A stretch of 64,000 nucleotides of DNA from Gammaproteobacteria bacterium (GCA_016718385.1 JADKDK010000009.1:51155-115154), one strand, 5' to 3'; numbered from the stretch's first letter, positions 35,451 through 44,684 are shown. Translations and numbers: made by a program. Notes: generated by a model from the letters alone, not told the origin.

Positions 35451-35807
35451 TCAGCGCTGCGCGGACACGCCGGGCAGGCCGCGCTGCGCCAGCCAGGCAT
35501 CGAGCAAGCCAGGCCACGCACCCAGCGTGCGATCGCGCATGGCAAGCTCGAGACCGTGACGACCGTGTCCGAAGACGTGCAACCCGGCGGGCACCTTCGC
35601 GGCGAACCAGTCGGCGACCTGCCGTCCTTCGTGGCCGGTCGCGAGCGCCTGGTAGCCGCCGCCCGGTGCGACGATGATCGCCGAGCCGTTCGTCACCGCG
35701 CCATCGGTGCCGCTCAGCGTCAGCTTGGGCGTGTCCTGCGGCGCGTCACCGCGTGCGTGCGGTGCATGCCCGCCCGATGGCAACTTCCCGGCCGCGCTTG
35801 CGATCAC
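35451..35807 (-). pseudogene. Acetylxylan-esterase-like alpha/beta hydrolase with internal deletion
   Basis: 118 residues. The N-terminal part GSAIIVAPGGGYQALATGHEGRQVADWFA matches the opening of BD-FAE/acetylxylan esterases, and the end PAGLHVFGHGRHGLELAM...AWPGLLDAWLAQRG matches their C-terminus with the catalytic His. About 130 central residues, including the nucleophile GxSxG motif, are missing although the frame stays open. The join at AAKVPAGLHVF suggests recombination between similar short sequences. It lies between GMC and MFS genes; cluster B has no counterpart. Confidence 0.7.
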
Positions 35808-35816
35808 GTCCGCCTC

Positions 35817-37508
35817 CTACACCTGCCCGTCGCGCCAGCGCGTCGCCGCGTGATCGGCCGCGCGCGCCGTCAACGCCATGAAGGTGAGCGAGGGATTCAC
35901 CACCCCGCAGGAACTCATGCTGGCACCGTCGGTGACGTAGAGGTTCGGCACCTCGTGCGCACGGTTCCAGGCATCGAGCACCGAAGTCTTCGGATCACGG
36001 CCCATGCAGGCGCCGCCCATCTCGTGGATCGCGTCGCCGGGCACCGACGGCCGCGCGAGCGCCACCACGTTCTGCATGCCGGCGGCTTTCAGCATCGCCT
36101 CGGCCTGCGCCGCCGAATCGGCGTTGAGCTTGGCCTCGTTTTCTCGAAAGCGCACATCGAAGCACAGCTGCGGAACTCCGTGTCTGTCGACCAGCCGCTC
36201 ATCCAGCGTGACGCGGTTGTCGTGGTACGGCAGGCATTCGGTGAATGCCGCAAGGAACATCGCCCACGCCGGCGGCTGGCGCAGCGACTCCTTGAACGCG
36301 GCACCGAATCCGGGCAGTGCGGTTGCAATCAGTTTGCCCTCGAGGGGCGTGGCCTGGCCCTGATAGCCATAGCCGCGCAGAAAATCGCCGTCTGCGCGTA
36401 CCGGATCAAGATTACGGAAGCGAGGTATGTAGATCCCGTTCGGGCGGTAGCCACGGTAATACCTGCCGATGAACTCGGTCGTGATACCGAAGGCGAACGC
36501 CCCGTTCTGGTGGTCCATCACGTAGCGGCCAAGCATCCCGCTGCCATTCGCCAAACCGGCCGGAAAACTGTCCGAGCGTGAGTTCAGCAGGATCTGCAGG
36601 CTGCTGATCGTCGACGCACACAGAAACACCAGTCTCGACGTGAAGCGCATGCGTTCACCGCTCACGGTATCGATCACCCGCACGCCACTTACGCGTCGCC
36701 GCAGAGGATCGTAGTCCAGCCCTTCGACCACGCTGTTCGCGCGCAGCGTCAGTCGACCGGTCTTGCGCGCCGCCGGCAGGGTCGAACTGAGACTGCTGAA
36801 GTAGGCGCCTGGCGAGCAACCGCGCTGACATATACCGCAGTAATGACAGGCTCCTCGATCACCGAGCGGCTTCGTCAGGTTGGCGACACGCCCGATCGTC
36901 ACCGGCCGCTCAGGGAACTGCGCTTCGATGCGCTGCTTGAGGGCCTTCTCGACCGCATACATCATCATCGGTGGCTGGAAGATGCCGTCCGGCAGGTGTG
37001 GCAGTCCTTCCGACTGACCGCTGACCCCGATAAAACGCTCCACGTGCGCGTACCACGGATCGAGGTCACGGTAGCGGATCGGCCAGTCGACACCGTGTCC
37101 ATCGCGCCGGTTGGCCTCGAAATCGAGGTCGCTCCATCGGTAGACCTGCCGGCCCCACAACAGCGACTTGCCGCCGACGACGTCGGCACGCAACCAGTTG
37201 AATGGCGCCTCGGAGGCGGTCGTGTACGGATAATCGGAGTCCTTGATCCAGAAGTGCCGCGTGGTCTCGTCGAACGCGTAGGACTGGCTCTGTACCGGAT
37301 AATCCCGCGCGTAGAGCTCGCGCAGCGGCTTGCCGCCGAACGGGATCTCCCACGGCGGCATGTGTTCGGTCACGTAATCCCTGCCGTGCTCGAGCGGTCG
37401 TCCGCGCTCGAGCACCAGCACCTTCAGTCCCTTCTCGGTGAGTTCCTTCGCGGCCCAGCCTCCCGAGACGCCGGAACCCACCACGATCGCGTCGAACTCG
37501 TCACTCAT
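35817..37508 (-). CDS. GMC oxidoreductase, glucoside/sugar dehydrogenase-type large subunit, cluster A
   Basis: 563 residues. FAD-binding motif VVGSGVSGGWAAKEL is at the N-terminus, FAD-contact RADVVGGKSLLWGRQVYRW follows, the substrate/active-site His is in HEMGGACMGRDP, and NPSLTFMALTARAADHA is at the C-terminus. A cysteine cluster CHYCGICQRGC is placed as in FAD-glucose dehydrogenase alpha subunits, where similar Cys hold an iron-sulfur cluster. It pairs with the subunit-3-like protein encoded just upstream, the pattern of membrane-linked sugar 3-dehydrogenases. The start at 37508 follows AGGAGGGGAG. No signal peptide of its own, so export would be by hitch-hiking on the Tat subunit. Confidence 0.9.
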   Translation of the reverse strand: MSDEFDAIVVGSGVSGGWAAKELTEKGLKVLVLERGRPLEHGRDYVTEHMPPWEIPFGGKPLRELYARDYPVQSQSYAFDETTRHFWIKDSDYPYTTASEAPFNWLRADVVGGKSLLWGRQVYRWSDLDFEANRRDGHGVDWPIRYRDLDPWYAHVERFIGVSGQSEGLPHLPDGIFQPPMMMYAVEKALKQRIEAQFPERPVTIGRVANLTKPLGDRGACHYCGICQRGCSPGAYFSSLSSTLPAARKTGRLTLRANSVVEGLDYDPLRRRVSGVRVIDTVSGERMRFTSRLVFLCASTISSLQILLNSRSDSFPAGLANGSGMLGRYVMDHQNGAFAFGITTEFIGRYYRGYRPNGIYIPRFRNLDPVRADGDFLRGYGYQGQATPLEGKLIATALPGFGAAFKESLRQPPAWAMFLAAFTECLPYHDNRVTLDERLVDRHGVPQLCFDVRFRENEAKLNADSAAQAEAMLKAAGMQNVVALARPSVPGDAIHEMGGACMGRDPKTSVLDAWNRAHEVPNLYVTDGASMSSCGVVNPSLTFMALTARAADHAATRWRDGQV

Positions 37509-37559
37509 ACCGCACTCCCCTCCTGACCGGCTTCGTCGATACCCGCCTCGCACGCATAC

Positions 37560-38165
37560 TCAGTAGCTCCATTGCCTGCCTAGTTCAGCGTAATCGAGGT
37601 CTCCGTCGAAGCGCATCGGCATCGGCTCGTAAATCATGAACTTCGTGGCGCCGACCTCGGAGCTGAAGTAGCCGATCACCGTGAGTTCCTTCAGCTTGGT
37701 GAAGAACGGCGTGTGCTCGTCGACCAGCTTGCTCATGCCGCCGAGCGCACCGCCGGGAAGCGGACTGACGTAGCGCGCGGCGTCCTGCTCGGCGGCGGAC
37801 AGCAAGGCTGTGCGCTGCGCTTCGTCGGCCGCCACGAAGCTCTTGCCGTGCGCGGTGCGACTGGCCTGATCGAGTGCCGCCAGGCCCTGCACGAAGATCG
37901 TGCGCTCGGTGTCGGTGTACCAGTCCGCGACCATCGTCTCGATGAACGCGGGCACGCCGGCCTCGAGCGCGCCGGGCGTATCGGTCGCCGGAACGATCAT
38001 TTCGGCGAGCAGGTCGACCAGTTGCCGCTGGGCGGCGTCGAACACGGCGCGCGATGCCTGCGCGTGCGGCTTCTCCCCTGCGATCGCGCGCAAGGTCGGC
38101 GAACCCGGCAGCGCCGCGGTACCGAGCGCCGCGACCACGAGGTGCAGCAGATGACGTCGATTCAT
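37560..38165 (-). CDS. Gluconate 2-dehydrogenase subunit 3 family protein (Tat), cluster A
   Basis: 201 residues. The N-terminus MNRRHLLHLVVAALGTAALPG is a twin-arginine-type signal. The mature part shows ...LLAEMIVPATDTPGALEAGVPAFIETMVADWY and the C-terminal KELTVIGYFSSEVGATKFMIYEPMP typical of the small (gamma) subunit that escorts GMC dehydrogenases to the periplasm. Encoded immediately before the GMC gene, as in cluster B. Confidence 0.92.
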   Translation of the reverse strand: MNRRHLLHLVVAALGTAALPGSPTLRAIAGEKPHAQASRAVFDAAQRQLVDLLAEMIVPATDTPGALEAGVPAFIETMVADWYTDTERTIFVQGLAALDQASRTAHGKSFVAADEAQRTALLSAAEQDAARYVSPLPGGALGGMSKLVDEHTPFFTKLKELTVIGYFSSEVGATKFMIYEPMPMRFDGDLDYAELGRQWSY

Positions 38166-38187
38166 GGTAACCAGTCCCTCTGTTTGC

Positions 38188-39081
38188 TCAGGGTTCACAC
38201 GCCAGCGGCGCTGGAGAGGCCAGCGGCGGGTCCTGCCGGCCGGCCCAGTCGAGCGCGCGCTCGAGCATCGCGCGGTACGGCGGTTCGGCGTAGGTTTCGG
38301 CCGTGTGCCCGGGCGCGGCGTAGAACACGCGCCCGCGGCCCACGCAATGCTTCCACACCATCGGATGATCCGGGCCCATCGCGAGCTCCTTGCTGAAGAA
38401 ACTCCCGGGCCGGTAGGTGTTCTCGTCGATGGTCGCCAGCACGCGCAGATCGCTGGCACGCGGACTGGCGGCGAAGGAATACCACTCGTCGGTACGCACC
38501 CACGCGGCCGGGATGCCGTCCATGATCGGATCCGCGGGCTGCTCGATACGCAGCGTCGCCTGCTGGAACTGCGGATCCATCGGATGACCGGTGAACTGTG
38601 CACGGATCACCGTGTCGAGGTACCACGGCCACGCGGCATGGCTGTTGTCACCGGCCGCGTGCAGGCCGATATACCCACCGCCCGCCTCGAGCCAGGCCTG
38701 GAACGCCTCGCGCTGCTCGGGCAGCAGTACATCGCCGGTGACGTTGTTCCAGACCACCACGTCGAACTTCGCGAGATCGTCGGCGTTGAACACGGCGCCG
38801 CTGTCGCTCACGAAGACGCCCCAGTCGCGCGCGCCCGCGATGTCCTGCAGCAGGCGCTTCGCGGCGGGAATCGCGTCCTCGTGGATGAACGAATTGGTCT
38901 TCGAGAACACCAGCATCGACGGACGCGGCAACGCCGGCACGGCAGGCCGTTCGGTTTCGAACACCGGCGCGCGGAAAAAGCCCATCGCGCGCATCTGCCA
39001 ATACGTGTAGCCGGCGAACAGCAACCCGCCGACGATCACGACGACGAGTGACCTCCGGACCCATTTCCAACCGGCTTGCAT
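38188..39081 (-). CDS. Membrane-anchored ThuA-like domain protein, cluster A
   Basis: 297 residues. A single membrane anchor lies at about residues 9-27 (SLVVVIVGGLLFAGYTYW), followed by a ThuA / trehalose-utilisation domain: LVFSKTNSFIHEDAIPAAK, FDVVVWNNVTGDVLL, GGGYIGLHAAGD, WKHCVGRGRVFYAAPGHT. ThuA-type proteins are found with keto-sugar and glycoside enzymes, but their exact reaction is poorly defined. First gene of cluster A, with GGAGGG before the ATG at 39081; the anchor places the domain in the periplasm. Confidence 0.88.
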   Translation of the reverse strand: MQAGWKWVRRSLVVVIVGGLLFAGYTYWQMRAMGFFRAPVFETERPAVPALPRPSMLVFSKTNSFIHEDAIPAAKRLLQDIAGARDWGVFVSDSGAVFNADDLAKFDVVVWNNVTGDVLLPEQREAFQAWLEAGGGYIGLHAAGDNSHAAWPWYLDTVIRAQFTGHPMDPQFQQATLRIEQPADPIMDGIPAAWVRTDEWYSFAASPRASDLRVLATIDENTYRPGSFFSKELAMGPDHPMVWKHCVGRGRVFYAAPGHTAETYAEPPYRAMLERALDWAGRQDPPLASPAPLACEP

Positions 39082-39190
39082 CGGCACCCTCCGGCTGCTT
39101 CGGCAGCGGTAGTTATCGTTGCTCTGTGCGGCGCCACGCCCGGTCGTTGCCGCGACACGGGCACGGGCGGGACGATCGGGCATCCCGAAT

Positions 39191-39208
39191 GATGTAATCG
39201 TTTACATC
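39191..39208. promoter_or_regulatory. LacI-family operator upstream of cluster A
   Basis: GATGTAATCGTTTACATC is a near-perfect dyad with the central CG typical of LacI/GalR operators. Reading toward thuA, TTGACG (39228-39233), 16 bases and TACGAT (39206-39211) form a promoter whose -10 overlaps the operator, so bound repressor would block it. It lies between divergent lacI-type and thuA-type genes. Confidence 0.8.
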
Positions 39209-39338
39209 GTACCAGACGTTCTTCGGACGTCAACCCTGCGATTTCGATCGCCCGGCCGACCATTGCACACCGCTCTCCCTGCGAACACACGCGCGGGTGA
39301 TAGCATGCGCGGCGACGCAATATAAGGAATACACTCCG

Positions 39339-40349
39339 ATGGCGAATATCAAGGACGTCGCGCGGCTCGCGGGCGTCTCGGTGGCGACGGTATCGCGCAC
39401 CCTGGACGGATCCCCCAAGGTCACCGCAGCGACGCGCGCGCGGGTGCTCGAGGCGGTCGCCGCCTGCGGCTACGTGACCAACGCGCTGGCGCGCAATTTC
39501 CGCCAGCGGCGCACCCACACCGTGCTGGTGCTGGTGCCCGACATCGCCAATCCGTTCTTTTCCAGGATCATCCGCGGCATCGAACGCGTCGCGCTGGAGC
39601 ACGGTTACCGCATCCTGCTCGGCGACACCCAGTACAACGCCGAGCGCGAACGCGCCTACGCGGCCCTGGTCACGCAACGCCAGGCCGACGGCATCATCTG
39701 CCTCGGCATGAACATCCCGTTCGCGACGGGCCGCAGTCGCTCGCGGCTGGATCCGGACTGGCCCCCGTTCGTGATGGCCTGCGAGTACGACGGAGAGATT
39801 CCGGCACCCACCGTGTGCATCGACAACGTCCGGGCGGCCACCGAGGCGACCCGGCATCTGCTGGACCTGGGGCACCGCGACATCGCGTTCATCAGCGGGC
39901 CGCGCGCCTCCCCGCTGTGCCGTGACCGCCTGGCCGGCTTCACGGAGGCGATGACGGCAGCAGGGTTGCGCGTGCGGCGCGAACGGGTGCGCTACGGCGA
40001 CTTCTCGCTCGCGGCCGGTCACCAGCAGATGCGCGCGCTGCTGGGCGGCGCTCGAACACCCAGCGCGGTTTTCTGCGCCAACGACGAAATGGCGATAGGC
40101 GCGCTGCGCGCCGCCCGCCAGGCCGGCCTGTCGCTGCCGCGTGAACTGTCGATCGTCGGCTTCGACGACATCGCGTTCGCCGAGTTCGCAACGCCGGCGC
40201 TGACGACGATCCGCCAGCCCCGCGAACAGATCGGCGTTCGCAGCATGCATTTGATGCTCGAGATCCTGCGCGATGGCCAGCAGCCGGGGCGGCGGATCGT
40301 GCTCACGCACGAACTGGTGGTGCGTGAATCGAGCGTGGCGGCGCCGTGA
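39339..40349 (+). CDS. LacI-family transcriptional regulator
   Basis: 336 residues. The N-terminal HTH and hinge helix are canonical (MANIKDVARLAGVSVATVSRTLDG, RNFRQRRTHTVLVLVPDIANPFF), followed by a periplasmic-binding-protein-like sensor domain with FCANDEMAIGALRAARQAG and LSIVGFDDIAFAEFATPALTT. It starts at 39339 after AAGGA. Divergent from cluster A, it is the obvious repressor for the operator at 39191-39208, and probably for 44685-44700 as well. The effector is likely a sugar from the glycoside substrate. Confidence 0.93.
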   Translation: MANIKDVARLAGVSVATVSRTLDGSPKVTAATRARVLEAVAACGYVTNALARNFRQRRTHTVLVLVPDIANPFFSRIIRGIERVALEHGYRILLGDTQYNAERERAYAALVTQRQADGIICLGMNIPFATGRSRSRLDPDWPPFVMACEYDGEIPAPTVCIDNVRAATEATRHLLDLGHRDIAFISGPRASPLCRDRLAGFTEAMTAAGLRVRRERVRYGDFSLAAGHQQMRALLGGARTPSAVFCANDEMAIGALRAARQAGLSLPRELSIVGFDDIAFAEFATPALTTIRQPREQIGVRSMHLMLEILRDGQQPGRRIVLTHELVVRESSVAAP

Positions 40350-40361
40350 GGCCGCCGCGCG

Positions 40362-40758
40362 TCACGGTGACACGTAACGCAGGCCGTCGACCGTCTCGCC
40401 TGCGCGCAGACGCTCCTTGACGCGCGCCAGGTCCTCGGCGAAGCCCGCAGTTGGCCGCGTGGACCGCGGTATCCTCGATGTTCTCGACCCTGAACACGAC
40501 ATGCGAGATCCCCTGGCCGTGGTCACGGATGTGCTCGGGGGCCTGGTCGGAATCACCGCCGGGCTGAAACACGTCCGGGAACGACGGCGTCATCCCTTTC
40601 GCGGGAAAATGGACGCTGGCGTTGTATGCCCCCAGTTGCGCCAACTGCGAGATCGGCTTGATGTCCGCACCGAACAGTCGCTCCATGATCTCGAGGAAGC
40701 GCTTGATCCGCAGCACATTGAAATGAACGTGGTCGATACCGAACGTGCGGATGGTCAT
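40362..40758 (-). pseudogene. VOC/glyoxalase-family protein (frameshifted)
   Basis: About 131 residues when one G is removed near 40445. It opens MTIRTFGIDHVHFNVLRIKRFL with the first metal-ligand His region, then DHGQGISHVVFRVENIEDT, and ends GFAEDLARVKERLRAGETVDG. VOC proteins bind metal and act as dioxygenases, isomerases or resistance proteins; the function here is unknown. Its ATG overlaps the old stop of the LLM remnant (ATGA), so the two formed an operon. Confidence 0.7.
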
Positions 40759-41369
40759 GTCGCGTTCTCCGTCGAAGGGGTACGGTGCGTGTGACGCCAG
40801 CTCGGCACACTGCCGCGCGGCACGTGCGGGTGTACCTCGCGCTCCCAGAGTCGCAGCATTTTTCAGGCGCGCCGCGGGTCGGCGCCACCCATCAGCGGGG
40901 TCAGGTACAGTGAACTGTGGTCCCCCAGATCTCCGATCAGCGTTACCGCCTGCTCCGGGGTCAGCACCTGGTACTTGCCGCTGGCGCGGATCGTTTCGGC
41001 CGTGACCCCGCCGGCGTACACGCCGGTGGGCTTGCCGTAGGCCGACTCGGTCCAGCGGACATGGGATTCGAGCACGTGCACGATGTGCGGCGTCAGCCGG
41101 TGCCAATCACGCTCCGGATCTTCCGAAACCCAGAGGAAGGTCGGCCTCTGCCGCGAGTACTCGCCGGGGTCGGGCTTGCCCAGCTTCAGGCATTCGTCGC
41201 GGTACGGCTGCCGCACGCGCGGGCTCTGCGGCGGAACCAGGAAGCCGTCGGCGATGCGCGCCGCCGCCCGCGCCACCGCCGGCGCGTTCGCGCCTAGCAA
41301 CAGCGGCATGGGCGTCTCCGGCACCGGCTGCACCTGGCACGGCCGGCCTTCGTACTCGTAGAGTTCCAT
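40755..41369 (-). pseudogene. LLM-class flavin monooxygenase, N-truncated with in-frame TGA
   Basis: The reading from 41369 (good site GAAGGAGACGGCA) gives only the C-terminal half of a luciferase-like monooxygenase: PMPLLLGANAPAVARAAARIADGFLVPPQ onward. At 40863-40865 a TGA interrupts the expected continuation DPRRA-(W)-KMLRLWEREVHPHV, which stays in frame to a stop overlapping the next gene. The N-terminal half, which builds most of the flavin site, is missing. A decayed gene is the simplest reading. Confidence 0.75.
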
Positions 41370-41419
41370 TGCCGTCTCCTTCGCCGACGCCGGAAAAATG
41401 ATAGAGTCGGCAGGGCACG

Positions 41420-41611
41420 ATGCGACGCGCGGCGTATGTAGCCGAGGTCCGCATGACCAAGGCCAGGAGCCTGCTCGCCGAGACGAGTCTGTCGCAAAAG
41501 GAGATCGCATACCGCCTGGGATTTGCCGGCCCCAGCAGCTTTTGCGCCGCGCTCGGCAAGGCGGCCGGAATGACGCCGAATCGGTACCGTCGCACGCACA
41601 GGCGTGAGTAG
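41420..41611 (+). pseudogene. AraC-family regulator C-terminal fragment
   Basis: 63 residues carrying only the end of an AraC/XylS DNA-binding domain: RMTKARSLLAETSLSQKEIA and YRLGFAGPSSFCAALGKAAG, then MTPNRYRR. The sensor domain and first helix-turn-helix are absent. It shares the 346-bp gap 41370-41715 with nothing else I can identify, beside the truncated monooxygenase. Confidence 0.75.
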
Positions 41612-41715
41612 CGCCCCCGCATGCCACGCTCGCGACACCGTTTACCGCTGCCGGGCGAACCCGGCTCGGCAGACAAGCGGGGGCGATCACACGGATACCG
41701 CGTGAACGTACACAA

Positions 41716-43320
41716 TCACGGCGCCGCAGCGTGGGTGATGGCAAGCAGTTCGATCGACGGGGGAGCCAATGTCTGCGCAATCCTGACGTCGCCACCCTTG
41801 AGTGTCACCGTACTGAGTAGGCGAAAATCCCAGACGTCGTTGATCCGAAAGCGCTGCACCCGATAGAACTTTCGAGGATCCAACCCGGTCACGCGAAGAT
41901 CGAAGCCGTCATTTCGCGCGTAACTCAGCGGGCGGCGCGGCAGCAGGTTTATCTTATATCCGGCCCCGGCAATCGTGTCGCCATCAGGTCGTGGAGCGCG
42001 CAGACTGGCCGGCACCTCATAGTTGCTGATGATTATGTTGATCGTGTTGCTGTCCGTCGATTTTCCGGCCAGGACCGCCAGACCCTGATTGTCGTCGCCA
42101 CTGACGTGGAGGCGAACCGGCGTATCCTTCATGCTTCCCAGCGCGACCATGGCCTGCCCGATCTTGTTGGGTGTACTCCCGTGCTCGCCGAACAGATTGG
42201 GGCCCATGTAGAAGGTCTGCTCGTCGATCGGGGAATCCTGCATGTAGATGATCGCCGATGCCGTGAAAGCCGCGCGTCCTCCCAGCGTCAGCAGTTCCGG
42301 ATCGATACCGAGGACATTCCACTCGCTGAGCACGAGCCTGGTCTTCCTGAACCCGTGCGCGTCGAGCAGCGCGCGCATGTCGCGGGCAATACGCACGTAC
42401 TGATACGGGTCCGCGGAATCTATCGCATAGTCGTGAAAGGACCAGAAATCGAGCGGCAACTTGTTGCGTCGCAGGTACTTCAGGAAATCTTCCCGATAGT
42501 CGGGGCCGTTGTAGTTGAACATCAGCGCCGGTCCTCCGATCGCGGCTTCAGGGTCAGCCGACTTCACTGCCCTCGCCAACTTCGCATACAGCGTGTAGTA
42601 CTTGAGCGAATCGAAACGGCCATCCGGTTCGTTCAGGACTTCCCAATGCTCGACCCCGTAATTGAAGCCACTGTTCCATCCCTTGTTGTAATGCAGGACG
42701 ATGTGACGGACGATTTCCGCATAATGTTCGAAATCCCGTTCGCTGGTGAAGGAATCCGGCACGCCGCTGTGTTCCCCCGCGCTGGCTCCGATCCTGAACA
42801 GCGGCTTGGCGCCAATGCCGTAGATGGACTGCAGCAGCCGGTCGGTGGGCCCGAAGTTGTAGCTGGCCGCATCGGCGGGGTCCGCATCAGGCTTCGGGAA
42901 CATCACGAGTGCATTGAAGGCAGACGCAGGCACGAACGTGCCATCGGCCATTTCGCGTGTCCCCGTGAAGTTCGCATACACATCTCCCGGGCCGTAATTG
43001 TCGTGAATGCGGACCAGTTCGATGTTCGCCGCGCGATAACCGCTCGATGCATCCGCTCCGAGCGACCGATAACCTGTGCGATCGGACACCTCCACCACGT
43101 CATGGAGGCGCTCCACGGCCGGCCGGTCGCTCCATGGAAGCGGTCCCGAATTGACGCCGCGCAATGGCTTCATCGGTCCCAGGTCGCTCGACGCATCGAC
43201 AGTGATCTCGCGCAACTCAGCCATGGTGCCCACTGCAACTGCCTGGGAATGGGCGGCCTGCGTGACAACCAGCAGGCACATGAATGCTGCCGCATTGATC
43301 GGATTGAATCGGCTCATCAT
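41716..43320 (-). CDS. GH39-like secreted glycoside hydrolase
   Basis: 534 residues with a signal peptide (AAAFMCLLVVTQAAHSQA). The TIM barrel shows the clan-A acid/base motif HWEVLNEPDG with Glu231 and the nucleophile region LVLSEWNVLG with Glu333. The small C-terminal beta-domain has LSYARNDGFDLRVTGLDP. Spacing and surroundings best fit GH39 (beta-xylosidase, alpha-iduronidase, other retaining glycosidases); the exact substrate is open. It follows the Tat isomerase gene by 42 bp and is likely co-transcribed from the promoter at 44699-44728. Confidence 0.78.
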   Translation of the reverse strand: MMSRFNPINAAAFMCLLVVTQAAHSQAVAVGTMAELREITVDASSDLGPMKPLRGVNSGPLPWSDRPAVERLHDVVEVSDRTGYRSLGADASSGYRAANIELVRIHDNYGPGDVYANFTGTREMADGTFVPASAFNALVMFPKPDADPADAASYNFGPTDRLLQSIYGIGAKPLFRIGASAGEHSGVPDSFTSERDFEHYAEIVRHIVLHYNKGWNSGFNYGVEHWEVLNEPDGRFDSLKYYTLYAKLARAVKSADPEAAIGGPALMFNYNGPDYREDFLKYLRRNKLPLDFWSFHDYAIDSADPYQYVRIARDMRALLDAHGFRKTRLVLSEWNVLGIDPELLTLGGRAAFTASAIIYMQDSPIDEQTFYMGPNLFGEHGSTPNKIGQAMVALGSMKDTPVRLHVSGDDNQGLAVLAGKSTDSNTINIIISNYEVPASLRAPRPDGDTIAGAGYKINLLPRRPLSYARNDGFDLRVTGLDPRKFYRVQRFRINDVWDFRLLSTVTLKGGDVRIAQTLAPPSIELLAITHAAAP

Positions 43321-43362
43321 CGTGTTGTCTCTCCCCTGTGGTACGCAGGCGCCTCTGGATCG

Positions 43363-44343
43363 TCAGACGCCACAAACGGTGATTGCCTGACGCAGTCCCT
43401 GTCTCGGATCACGCGTAGGGATGAATTCGTGACCGACGTAGCCCGAGTAGCCCGTTTCGACCAGCGTCCGCATTACCGCCGGATAATTGATCTCTTGACG
43501 ATCGTCGAGTTCCCCGCGCCCGGGGTTGCCTGCCGTGTGCACGTGGCCTATGTGATCCTTGCACTGGTGTATGCGACGGATCAGGTCACCATCCATGATC
43601 TGAACGTGATAGACGTCGAACAGAAGCTTGAGACGGGGTGATCCGACTCGTCGAATGATGTCGATGCAGTAATCGACATGATCGCCCTGGTAGCCCGGAT
43701 GCCCTTTCATCGGGTGCGAGTCGTCACGGCTGTTCAGCATCTCCAGGCACAGGGTCACTCCTTTCTCCTCGGCGTGAGCGATGATTTGCCTGAAACCGTC
43801 GACGCAATTCCGCGCGCCCTCTTCAGGGGAGAGATGCGTGCTGTTCGGATCTTCCGGATTCCGTGTGCTGTAGCCCGTGAAGCAAACGACGTTCGGCGCC
43901 CCGAACGCCGACGCTGCATCGATGGCCTCGCGGGTTGCCCCGATCACGCGCGGCCAATGCTCCGGGTTATTGAAACCCCGCAGGAATGGCGGCGCGGAGC
44001 CCATGTCGATCTGAGCGATCGCGCAGGTGAGACCATATCGTCCGAGGGTAGCGAAATGTTCCGGCGTGACCAGTTCGACGCTATGGCAACCAAGCTCCCG
44101 AGCCACACGGCACGTTTGCTCCACGCTCCATCGTTCGCCGAATTGCCCGAAGCACCACTGGACAATCGACTGCCTGATCCGGCCGCGGGCAGCGACCAGA
44201 TCCGGCGCGGGTCCGGCATCCACCACCGACGCCTGCGTAGCGAGCAAGGTGCCAGTCATGGCCAGCGTGGCGGCGCGTTCCAGCAAGACGCGCCGGCTGA
44301 CTTGCTCGACAAGCGGAGCAGAAGGAGGAATCGGTTTAGTCAT
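43363..44343 (-). CDS. Tat-exported hydroxypyruvate-isomerase-like TIM-barrel protein
   Basis: 326 residues. The N-terminus carries a twin-arginine leader (SRRVLLERAATLAMTGTLLATQA), then a xylose-isomerase-like barrel: IVQWCFGQFGERWSVEQTC, VTLCLEMLNSRDDSHPMKGHPG, LKLLFDVYHVQIMDGDLI, IGHVHTAGNPGRGELD and GYVGHEFIP. This matches the hydroxypyruvate isomerase/OtnI branch, but export to the periplasm is unusual for it and suggests action on oxidised glycosides there. First gene of a two-gene unit with the GH39-like enzyme. Confidence 0.85.
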   Translation of the reverse strand: MTKPIPPSAPLVEQVSRRVLLERAATLAMTGTLLATQASVVDAGPAPDLVAARGRIRQSIVQWCFGQFGERWSVEQTCRVARELGCHSVELVTPEHFATLGRYGLTCAIAQIDMGSAPPFLRGFNNPEHWPRVIGATREAIDAASAFGAPNVVCFTGYSTRNPEDPNSTHLSPEEGARNCVDGFRQIIAHAEEKGVTLCLEMLNSRDDSHPMKGHPGYQGDHVDYCIDIIRRVGSPRLKLLFDVYHVQIMDGDLIRRIHQCKDHIGHVHTAGNPGRGELDDRQEINYPAVMRTLVETGYSGYVGHEFIPTRDPRQGLRQAITVCGV

Positions 44344-44684
44344 GGCTGATTACCGGCATTGGAGGTTTCAGTGCATGTGGTACGACAACGATTACGGATT
44401 GACCCGAGCCGGCAGGTGCGACACACAATTTCCATCACCGCATGAAATCACCAGCCGTGCGAATCCGCTGCACACAAGGTCATCTCCCTGGCGGTCCGAC
44501 CCGTCACCGAGCCCGAAGGTTGAACCCGACGGTTCGACGGACGCCGCATGGCGCACGCAGCATGAGTGGTGGAGGCGCTTCCGCGCGACCGTGGGAGCGT
44601 ACACATCTTTGCTCGCGTTGCCTCTTATCGTTGATAGGCCGTGCGCTTGCGCTGTCGCGATTCGGGAGCAGTCACTCGCTATCG
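44344..44684. other. Leader/intergenic region, no supported gene
   Basis: The 341 bases between the isomerase start and the operator at 44685-44700 hold no convincing coding frame. They would form a long 5' untranslated region if transcription begins at the promoter next to the operator. No clear riboswitch fold can be asserted by eye. Confidence 0.45.

Noticed and set aside
40863..40865. TGA as selenocysteine codon
   Set aside because: Luciferase-like monooxygenases have Trp or other residues here, not Sec. I see no SECIS-like hairpin, and the gene is already truncated.
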